Part shown: positions 26,052 through 32,339 of the stretch, one piece after another
Numbering within the stretch: position 1 is the stretch's first letter
Layout: each line of letters starts with the position of its first letter
NCBI RefSeq assembly: GCF_017897595.1
Contig: NZ_JAGKIK010000015.1
Span: 34,066-98,065 of the forward strand
Reading direction: 5' to 3'
From: Aquimarina sp. U1-2
GTDB lineage: Bacteria; Bacteroidota; Bacteroidia; Flavobacteriales; Flavobacteriaceae
DNA: 64,000 bases
The notes under the pieces: model-generated
What the model was told of the DNA's origin: nothing
What the model saw: the letters and a program-made list of their open reading frames with translations, nothing else
Databases searched by the model: none
Program-made: the position numbers and the translations under genes

Positions 26052-26840
26052 ATGCAAGTTAAAAAAGTAATTGATCATATCACGAATTGGTTAAAAAACT
26101 ATGCAATTAAAGCCAATATAGAAGGTTTTGTGGTAGGTGTTAGTGGCGGAATCGATAGTGCAGTTACTTCTTCGCTATGTGCTAATACCGGTTTACGAAC
26201 CCTTTGTGTAGAAATGCCGATTCACCAAGCTCCTAGCCAAGTGACCAGAGCCCAAGAACATATCACTCAACTAAAAAGAAGATATGCTAATGTAACCGAT
26301 GTTCGGGTTGACCTTACTCCAGTTTTTGAAGAACTTAAATTGGTTGTACCTAAAACTCCGACCAGTGAACAGTTAGATTTATCATTAGCCAATACCCGCG
26401 CGCGATTAAGAATGACTACGCTTTATTACTTTGCAGGATTACATAAATATCTCGTCGCAGGAACCGGGAACAAAGTAGAAGATTTTGGCGTTGGGTTTTA
26501 TACCAAATACGGCGATGGCGGGGTCGATGTTAGTCCGATAGCCGATCTAATGAAAAGTGAGGTGTATGCCCTGGGCAAAGCATTAGAGGTACCCCACGCT
26601 ATACAAATAGCAGCACCTACCGATGGATTGTTTGGGGATAATAGAAGTGACGAAGATCAAATTGGTGCGAGTTATGATGAATTGGAATGGGCTATGAAAA
26701 TGAAAGATAAAGGTAAGAATAGTAATGATTTTGTAGGAAGACAACAGAAGGTATTTACAATTTTTACTCGCTTAAATACCGTAAACCAACATAAAATGAA
26801 CCCGATTCCGGTCTGTAAAATACCCGTTGATCTATTATAA
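26052..26840 (+). CDS. nadE: Ammonia-dependent NAD(+) synthetase
   Basis: Catalyses the final step of NAD synthesis from deamido-NAD, ATP and ammonia. The PP-loop is 'VVGVSGGIDSAVTSSLC', followed by 'NTRARLRMTTLYYFAG', 'GTGNKVEDFGVGFYTKYGDG' and 'VDVSPIADLMKSEVYALGK'. At 262 residues with no glutaminase (nitrilase) domain, it is the ammonia-dependent type. It is divergent from gldB across 156 bases; the pairing of nadE with gldB is one I recall from Flavobacterium. Start ATG 26052. Confidence 0.95.
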   Translation: MQVKKVIDHITNWLKNYAIKANIEGFVVGVSGGIDSAVTSSLCANTGLRTLCVEMPIHQAPSQVTRAQEHITQLKRRYANVTDVRVDLTPVFEELKLVVPKTPTSEQLDLSLANTRARLRMTTLYYFAGLHKYLVAGTGNKVEDFGVGFYTKYGDGGVDVSPIADLMKSEVYALGKALEVPHAIQIAAPTDGLFGDNRSDEDQIGASYDELEWAMKMKDKGKNSNDFVGRQQKVFTIFTRLNTVNQHKMNPIPVCKIPVDLL

Positions 26841-26894
26841 CCAGCATTTTGTCGAGAATTGAATAAAAAAAAGTTTACGACGGTTAGTTCTTAG

Positions 26895-26902
26895 TAATTT
26901 TG
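26895..26902 (+). promoter_or_regulatory. Putative -7 box upstream of the response regulator
   Basis: TAATTTTG fits TAnnTTTG and lies 77 bases before the ATG at 26979. No clear TTG is found at the usual distance, so the element is tentative. Confidence 0.45.
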
Positions 26903-26978
26903 CTTCATGATAAAGTTACCCCTAGCCTAATAGATTTTATGTTTAAAATAAAATTAATATTAACAATCGTAAACAAGA

Positions 26979-27611
26979 ATGACAACCGTATTAATCGCTG
27001 ATCATCACCCAATTACTAGGAAAGGGATCGTTTCTTTGTTACGTAACTCTGAAGATTTTGAGATTACTGGAAAAGTAAGCAACGGAAACGAAATGTATGA
27101 TGTTTTGAAAGCTAACACTCCTGATGTACTTATTATGGAGCTCGATCTACCTCAAATTAATGGAATTATGGCTTTGAGAACGATCAAAAAAGAATTTACC
27201 GGCATCAAAGTAATCATCTTTAGCTCACATCCTGAAGAGATGTATGCATTAAGTGCTATAAAAGCAGGAGCCTCGGCCTATTTGTCGAAAACTGTTGCCA
27301 CCAAAACCTTAAAGAAAGCTATCGAACGTGTTGCCAGAGGGGGTATTTATCTGAATGACAACCTAACCCAACAGCTGGCTAACGGTAATGCGAGTGAAAA
27401 TAACATGGTGGTCAAATACAAAAAACTATCTGCAAGAGAGATCGAAGTGCTAAATTTATTATCCTCTGGTAAACGAAACAAGGACATAGCTACCACATTG
27501 GCTATAAATGAAAAAACAGTAAGTACTTATAAAACCAGGTTGCTTAAGAAATTAAAAGTCGATAACCTGGCCGATTTAATTCACCAATCACGGCTTTTAC
27601 ATATCAGTTAG
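26979..27611 (+). CDS. NarL/FixJ-type response regulator with atypical receiver site
   Basis: A 210-residue regulator with a receiver domain (about 1-120) and a LuxR-type helix-turn-helix (about 148-205, 'LSAREIEVLNLLSSGKRNKD' and 'INEKTVSTYKTRLLKKL'). Two conserved acidic positions are changed: the DD pair at the first strand is D8-H9 ('IADHHPITRKG'), and the phospho-acceptor Asp is Glu54 ('PDVLIMELDLPQING'). Ser83 and Lys104 are kept. Glu at this site often mimics the phosphorylated state, so the protein may bind DNA without a kinase. No histidine kinase is adjacent. Its stop overlaps that of the convergent dnaG. Confidence 0.9.
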   Translation: MTTVLIADHHPITRKGIVSLLRNSEDFEITGKVSNGNEMYDVLKANTPDVLIMELDLPQINGIMALRTIKKEFTGIKVIIFSSHPEEMYALSAIKAGASAYLSKTVATKTLKKAIERVARGGIYLNDNLTQQLANGNASENNMVVKYKKLSAREIEVLNLLSSGKRNKDIATTLAINEKTVSTYKTRLLKKLKVDNLADLIHQSRLLHIS

Positions 27612-29569
27612 ACGACTCTATTTAGTTTTTCAGATAAAATTTTTTTAAGAGACAAATAATCCATAATATCTTGGATAGATTCTTGGTGATCATCTGTTTG
27701 ATGCGCTTTTACGTCTTGCGAGAGCTCTTCTACTTTTTGTGCGATCAAGAATCTTCTTAAATTCAGGATAATATCGCTTACATATTGAGAAATGGTATAC
27801 TCTTTTTGCTTTACATGAATTTCTTTATCATGCCAGCGGTGCAACGCGTACCGCTCTTCATTCATTAGAATGGCCGTAATTTCAGAGGCAATTTCTGGAG
27901 AAATATGATGTATAAAACTATCAACTTTAAAATCTTCATCCTGTTGCAATTTCTCTATTAAGACTGAATATATATCCTTGAAACTGTCGTTGGTAAACTC
28001 GATTTCGTCTTCTTGCAAATCCAGGTAAATTTTCTCAAAAACTTTGGTAGTATGAATTTCTGGCTCTAAAACGAGCTCGCCTTCATCATTTTCTTTGAGA
28101 ACGAGGTCTTCAAATTCTTCTTCTCGCTGCCCATACAATAAAAGTATCTCTATGATTTTTCGTTCCAGCTCGTACTGTTCATCTACTTTTGGAGTCGCTA
28201 CGGTATTTGTAGAAACTACCTCGAGCGCTTTTTTCTCTTGCTTTTGTTGTTTGCGTTGTTCTTTGGTGTCAGCACTTCGAATTTGTGCGAGAGTATTGAA
28301 CAGCACCTCTTCAGAAATATCCATTATTCTTGAACATTCCCGCACATAAATTTCTCGCTTTATCACATCAGGAATCTTAGCAATACTAGTTACCATATCC
28401 CTAATGAGTTCTGCTTTTTTTATAGGATCATTTTTAGATTCTTTTTGTAGCAAAGATGCTTTAAAACTAATAAAATCCTGTGCATTTTCTTCAAGATATA
28501 AAGTTAGTTCTGCTAAAGTGTTCTCTTTGGCAAAGCTATCGGGATCCTCGCCTTCTGGAAAGCTGCATACCTTTACATTCATTCCCTGCTCCAAAATCAA
28601 ATCGATTCCACGTATCGAGGCTCTCATCCCGGCAGCATCACTATCAAATAAAACGGTGACGTTTTTGGTAAGCCTGCTTATGAGTCGAATCTGATCGGGA
28701 GTTAAAGCCGTACCCGAAGAAGAAACCACATTATGCACTCCGGTTTGATGAAATTGAATCACATCGGTATACCCTTCTACAAGAAAACAGTTATCCTCTT
28801 TGGCAATAGATTGTTTTGCATGGTAAATCCCATACAACACTTTACTTTTATGATAGATATCACTTTCTGGAGAATTGAGATATTTGGCCGCTTTTTTCTC
28901 GTTGGTTAGTATTCTACCACCAAAACCAAGAACTCTGCCTGACATAGACTGGATAGGGAACATTACTCGACCCTTAAAGCGATCAAACTGTTTTTCTTCT
29001 TTAACGATGGTAAGTCCCGTTTTTTCAAGGTATTCTAACTGATACCCCTTTTTTATAGCTGTAGCTGTGAAAGCATCCCAAGTATCTGGTGAGTACCCTA
29101 AACCGAATTTTTTAATCGTTTCTTCTGTAAAACCGCGTTCTTTAAAATATGACAACCCAATAGCCTTACCTTGTTCGGTCTTGTGTAGCGAATTTTGAAA
29201 ATACGTATTAGCAAACTCACTCACCAGAAACATACTTTCGCGATCATCGGCCTGTTGTTTCTGCTCGTCGGTTTGGGCGGTCTCCTCTATCTCAATATTA
29301 TATTTTTTGGCTAGGTATTTTATGGCCTCGGGATAGGTAAAATGTTCGTGCTCCATCAAAAAAGCCACTACGTTGCCTCCCTTACCGCTCGAGAAATCTT
29401 TCCAGATTTGCTTCACCGGTGACACCATAAATGACGGAGTTTTCTCGTCGCTAAACGGACTCAATCCCTTAAAATTGCTCCCTGCTTTTTTTAACTGCAC
29501 AAAATCACCAATCACCTCTTCTAACCGAGCGGTATCAAAAACTGCATCTATGGTGGATTTATGGATCAT
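27608..29569 (-). CDS. dnaG: DNA primase DnaG, zinc ligands lost
   Basis: Primase of 653 residues that makes RNA primers at the replication fork. The TOPRIM catalytic motifs are intact ('FLVEGYTDVIQFHQTG', 'VTVLFDSDAAGMRASIRG', 'EGEDPDSFAKEN'), as is the core 'YLNSPESDIYHKSKVLYGIY'. The N-terminal zinc-binding domain keeps its fold sequence but lacks all four metal ligands: the usual CPFH is SPFS (Ser37, Ser40) and the C-x-x-C pair is Asp58 and Ser61. The C-terminal helicase-binding region is long and Glu/Lys-rich. The start codon follows a CACCTAA tandem repeat in the leader. Confidence 0.94.
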   Translation of the reverse strand: MIHKSTIDAVFDTARLEEVIGDFVQLKKAGSNFKGLSPFSDEKTPSFMVSPVKQIWKDFSSGKGGNVVAFLMEHEHFTYPEAIKYLAKKYNIEIEETAQTDEQKQQADDRESMFLVSEFANTYFQNSLHKTEQGKAIGLSYFKERGFTEETIKKFGLGYSPDTWDAFTATAIKKGYQLEYLEKTGLTIVKEEKQFDRFKGRVMFPIQSMSGRVLGFGGRILTNEKKAAKYLNSPESDIYHKSKVLYGIYHAKQSIAKEDNCFLVEGYTDVIQFHQTGVHNVVSSSGTALTPDQIRLISRLTKNVTVLFDSDAAGMRASIRGIDLILEQGMNVKVCSFPEGEDPDSFAKENTLAELTLYLEENAQDFISFKASLLQKESKNDPIKKAELIRDMVTSIAKIPDVIKREIYVRECSRIMDISEEVLFNTLAQIRSADTKEQRKQQKQEKKALEVVSTNTVATPKVDEQYELERKIIEILLLYGQREEEFEDLVLKENDEGELVLEPEIHTTKVFEKIYLDLQEDEIEFTNDSFKDIYSVLIEKLQQDEDFKVDSFIHHISPEIASEITAILMNEERYALHRWHDKEIHVKQKEYTISQYVSDIILNLRRFLIAQKVEELSQDVKAHQTDDHQESIQDIMDYLSLKKILSEKLNRVV

Positions 29570-29572
29570 TTG

Positions 29573-29607
29573 TTAGGTGTTAGGTGTTAGGTGTTAGGTG
29601 TTAGGTG
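29573..29607. repeat. Five tandem copies of TTAGGTG directly before dnaG
   Basis: Five perfect head-to-tail heptamers, preceded by a partial TG. The array ends 3 bases before the dnaG ATG on the minus strand, where it reads CACCTAA x5, so it lies in the leader or core promoter of dnaG. Copy number changes by slippage would alter the leader length. Confidence 0.9.
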
Positions 29608-30065
29608 AAATTAATCAAATCCTTGTGGGTATAAAAGTAAGGGATTCTGAAATATCTAGAAAAATTAAGCCCATTTTTGAGTAAAGATAAGCGCTAAAGC
29701 GCTTAAGAGCCTCGCTACCAGGCTATGTTCTACATGCAATATTGTAATATAGCTTCTAAAAAAGAGTGCTTAGAAACAAAATTTTGATAATTTGAATGTA
29801 TAATCATCATATCATCTGGGTTCAATGATGATGTTACTGAATAGTATCCATTTACTTTCGCATGGCTCGGATTGAAAATCCACGCGATCAGATAATTTAT
29901 AGATATTCAAATTAAATATTCATAGGCTTTTGTCGTTTTATAAGAAGGACTGATTTACATTTTTTGAGCAAATCAAAAAAATGTAAATCAGTTTAAAATA
30001 TCAAACTGTATACTTATGAAATGAGCATAAACTTTTTTCAGCATACCCTACCGATATGATTAAAG
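29608..30065. other. Long intergenic region between dnaG and the lyase-like gene
   Basis: About 460 bases with no gene. It holds small hairpins (AAGCGC-TAAA-GCGCTT at 29689-29704, AGCCT/AGGCT at 29708-29723) and a perfect 16-bp inverted repeat at 29950-29991, listed separately. The dnaG promoter should lie near the left end, but I see no clear TAnnTTTG box on the minus strand. Confidence 0.5.
29950..29991. repeat. Perfect 16-bp inverted repeat
   Basis: Bases 29950-29965 (CTGATTTACATTTTTT) are the exact reverse complement of 29976-29991, with a 10-base spacer. It could be an AT-rich terminator or a regulator site for the downstream lyase-like gene, whose promoter lies 75 bases to the right. 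Confidence 0.8.
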
Positions 30066-30073
30066 TAAGTTTG
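30066..30073 (+). promoter_or_regulatory. Putative -7 box of the lyase-like gene
   Basis: TAAGTTTG matches TAnnTTTG. Transcription from here would start near base 30080, so the 5' leader of about 70 bases would consist almost wholly of the 24-bp hairpin at 30093-30153. Confidence 0.5.
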
Positions 30074-30092
30074 TGCGAAAACGAAGTGGTTA

Positions 30093-30153
30093 CATCTGTT
30101 TACAATTTTGTAATTACTTATTTTTCATTTAATTACAAAATTGTAAACAGATG
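30093..30153 (+). promoter_or_regulatory. Perfect 24-bp hairpin that includes the start codon
   Basis: Bases 30093-30116 are the exact reverse complement of 30130-30153, with a 13-base loop. The final three bases of the right arm are the ATG of the gene at 30151, so both ribosome landing site and start codon would be paired in the mRNA. Each arm also contains the smaller palindrome TTACAA-N2-TTGTAA, which may instead be a protein-binding operator present twice. Confidence 0.85.
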
Positions 30154-31059
30154 AGAAACCTTAACATCCTTTCGCTTATTATCCTTTTGAGTTTATTTTT
30201 AATTAGCTGCCAGGAACCCAACATTCAATCTGAATATATTTTATCTACCACCGATATCAACGCAAAAGTAGTTCGAGCGAGAAGAGCAACAAATAATGTA
30301 TCGTTTGATGTGCCCACCCAGCAGATTTCTAGTAGAAACGATATCGAAGTACTCTTTAAAAATCAAATTTATGGTTGGGATACCGGTTTTACAGCTATCC
30401 AAGGTCAGAAATTAAAAGTGACCATGCCCAAAAATCATCATTTAAGTGATAACAATTCTAACCCATTTGATGATGGGTTACGATGTCGTATTAATGTTCC
30501 CGAGAGGGATGGATACGAGCTTCAATTTGATGTTATTTTTCAGTCTAATTTCTCGTTTAGCGGTGGTGGTAAAGTAGGGTTTGGATTTGTTGTTGGTAAA
30601 GGGGTTTCGGGACGTGATACAGCAGCTATCCGTGACATGCAGGGAGGTAGCTTTAGAGTGGTCTGGGATTTGCAAAATGATAATCATTATCTCTGTCCTT
30701 ATGTATATTATCAAGATATGAGAAATGAAAACGGAAGAGATTTTATCAGTCATAGATTTCCGTTAGAAGCTCGTAAAAGATATACCATACGCCTGCGTAT
30801 CCAGTCAAATACATCAGGAAATAGCGCAGATGGTTATGGTAAAATGGAAATTAGCACAAATTTTGGACGTACTTTTCAAACGGTGTGGGAGAAAGATGAT
30901 ATGCGCTGGTCTGGAAACAGTAATCCCTATTTTCGAAATATTCGGCAGTTTTATTTTCAAAACTTTAGAGGTGGTAAAGGAGAGCAATATGATGGTGACA
31001 GAGGTAATCAAAGTGTTTATTTCGATAATCTAAATTGGAAACCTTTTCGTTTTCGTTAA
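30151..31059 (+). CDS. Lipoprotein resembling polysaccharide lyases (PL14-like)
   Basis: A 302-residue secreted lipoprotein with the lipobox 'LFLISCQ' (Cys20). The mature part reads as a beta-jelly roll: 'GYELQFDVIFQSNFSFSGGG', 'KVGFGFVVGKGVSGRD', 'GGSFRVVWDLQNDNHYLCPY' and 'RKRYTIRLRIQSNTSG', ending with 'YFDNLNWKPF'. The F-x-F-x-x-GGK-x-G pattern followed by a Trp/Tyr strand pair recalls family PL14 (alginate and glucuronan lyases). The family is my inference; a different carbohydrate-binding jelly roll is possible. It stands alone, with a hairpin over its ATG and a terminator at its stop. A decayed relative lies 1 kb downstream. Confidence 0.7.
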   Translation: MRNLNILSLIILLSLFLISCQEPNIQSEYILSTTDINAKVVRARRATNNVSFDVPTQQISSRNDIEVLFKNQIYGWDTGFTAIQGQKLKVTMPKNHHLSDNNSNPFDDGLRCRINVPERDGYELQFDVIFQSNFSFSGGGKVGFGFVVGKGVSGRDTAAIRDMQGGSFRVVWDLQNDNHYLCPYVYYQDMRNENGRDFISHRFPLEARKRYTIRLRIQSNTSGNSADGYGKMEISTNFGRTFQTVWEKDDMRWSGNSNPYFRNIRQFYFQNFRGGKGEQYDGDRGNQSVYFDNLNWKPFRFR

Positions 31060-31076
31060 CCTTGAGAAGGTTTTTT
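31058..31076 (+). terminator. Rho-independent terminator of the lyase-like gene
   Basis: AACCTT-GAG-AAGGTT followed by TTTT, beginning inside the TAA stop codon of the upstream gene. Confidence 0.65.
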
Positions 31077-31159
31077 ATATTAAAAACACGAACCAAGTCA
31101 TTACATAAAGTGAGTTCTTATAATAGCTTGGTTTTCTCTAAATTTTAAATTAAATAAAC

Positions 31160-31310
31160 GAATATCCGTAATTTAATCTAAACAGTTTGCGTCAAGCTGA
31201 ACTCGTTTCAGCTTCTCATCTCAATGTACTAAAAATAAACTTAATGAGATCCTGAAATGAATTCAGGATGACTTCTCAATTAAATTTTAGGTATAATAAC
31301 GGACAATCAA
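31160..31310 (+). repeat. Dispersed REP-like intergenic repeat, copy A
   Basis: About 150 bases that recur in inverted orientation at 62611-62766 with strong identity. The element contains two hairpins: AAGCTGAA/TTCAGCTT (near 31194-31214) and ATCCTGAA/TTCAGGAT (near 31248-31268). It has no open reading frame and sits in a gap between genes, like repetitive extragenic palindromes. Confidence 0.8.
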
Positions 31311-31352
31311 AATTAAATATAAACAATACAAAGAAAATATTTTAGTTCTATA

Positions 31353-31381
31353 ATGGCAGTTTCAAAAAATGAAACTGCCAT
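31353..31381. repeat. 11-bp hairpin upstream of the outer-membrane protein gene
   Basis: ATGGCAGTTTC at 31353-31363 is the reverse complement of GAAACTGCCAT at 31371-31381, with a 7-base loop. It lies 28 bases before the preferred ATG at 31410, so it may act as an operator or leader structure. Confidence 0.6.
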
Positions 31382-31409
31382 ATCGTATACTTGTAAAAAA
31401 TTTAAACTA

Positions 31410-31991
31410 ATGGATAAACAGCGTATAATAAAAATTATTCCGTACATAGTATTATTCGGTCTTATGACCACTAGTACCGTGATAGCACAAACCCGAAAAG
31501 GAGAATTCATTAACGCATCTGTAGGACTTGGGATAAGCGATTCTTATGATGAAGTTGATATTACGGGATCAGGATTTTATATCCAGGGTGAATATGTATT
31601 TGGTTTACGTGAATGGTTTTCAGTAAGACCCTATGCAGGTTTTGTAACAACGAGTAAAGACGATGACGATTTCAGGGATGCCCAACTACCTTATGAGGTT
31701 ACTGCCAGTGCATTTTTGATGGGTGGTAAAGTTCGGGTTTTGGCCCCTATCCCCTGGGTTGCTCCTTATATTGAATTAGGTATTGGTGCTTCTATAGGAT
31801 CATTTACCACCTTTACACCACTTACCAATATAGAAGAAAACGGTTTATTGTTACACATTCCTTTTACAGTGGGGATAGAAATCGGACGTACACGAAGATT
31901 CGCAGCCGAATTCGTATACTATTTTCACCCTTCTGCAGAACAGGTCTTAGGCGCTGCCGCTATAGGAATAACTATTCCGATAAAAACGTAG
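31410..31991 (+). CDS. Putative outer-membrane beta-barrel protein
   Basis: A 193-residue protein. The frame is open from 31353, but the ATG at 31410 gives a proper signal peptide ('MDKQRIIKIIPYIVLFGLMT' ... 'VIAQ'). The earlier start would fall inside a hairpin. The mature sequence has alternating hydrophobic strands typical of an 8-stranded barrel: 'FINASVGLGISDSYDEVDI', 'GFYIQGEYVFGLREWFSVRP', 'WVAPYIELGIGASIGSF', 'GIEIGRTRRFAAEFVYYF'. It resembles small porin-like OprF/Ail-type proteins of Bacteroidota. The function is unknown. It lies between the lyase-like gene and the decayed copy of that gene. Confidence 0.75.
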   Translation: MDKQRIIKIIPYIVLFGLMTTSTVIAQTRKGEFINASVGLGISDSYDEVDITGSGFYIQGEYVFGLREWFSVRPYAGFVTTSKDDDDFRDAQLPYEVTASAFLMGGKVRVLAPIPWVAPYIELGIGASIGSFTTFTPLTNIEENGLLLHIPFTVGIEIGRTRRFAAEFVYYFHPSAEQVLGAAAIGITIPIKT

Positions 31992-32039
31992 AAACGAGGT
32001 ACCCTGAGTAAGAACATAAGCTAATAATACAAACGCTAT

Positions 32040-32241
32040 AGTGGTTTTCAGATTTATATAATGACAATCACTATCGCTGTCCTTATATGTATTACCAGGA
32101 TAAGAGTATCAAAAAACGGAAAGAATTTTATTGATTCTATGTGTTTCGTTACAACCTGTAAAAGATGTACTATACGACCGAATATCTTTTCGAATACAGC
32201 GGGAAATGAGACAGACGTTTACATAAAAATGGAAACTTATT
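32040..32241 (+). pseudogene. Decayed fragment of a paralogue of the lyase-like lipoprotein
   Basis: Two frames recover matches to the middle of the 30151-31059 protein, in the same order. One frame gives 'DLYNDNHYRCPYMYYQDKS' against 'DLQNDNHYLCPYVYYQDMR'. After a frame change, 'KRCTIRPNIFSNTAGN' matches 'KRYTIRLRIQSNTSGN' and 'IKMET' matches 'GKMEIS'. Stops interrupt both frames and neither end of the gene is present. This is the remains of a duplicated copy, now about 200 bases long. Confidence 0.85.
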
Positions 32242-32276
32242 TATCGCCGTTAGCTGATCGTGGCAATGCAAAAAAT

Positions 32277-32311
32277 AAAAGGAGGCTATCTACATTAGAA
32301 CGCCTCCTTTT
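32277..32311. terminator. Bidirectional terminator before the T9SS gene end
   Basis: AAAAGGAGGC at 32277-32286 pairs perfectly with GCCTCCTTTT at 32302-32311; the loop has 15 bases and both sides carry A or T runs. It lies 29 bases past the stop of the minus-strand gene at 32340 and would end its transcript. Confidence 0.8.
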
Positions 32312-32339
32312 ATATGGTACTTAACCAGGTTAAGAGCCA

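Noticed and set aside
32061..32324. 87-codon open frame downstream of the outer-membrane protein gene
   Set aside because: Part of it is one frame of the decayed lyase-like paralogue and the end is the terminator hairpin; it begins in the middle of the similarity without a start context.
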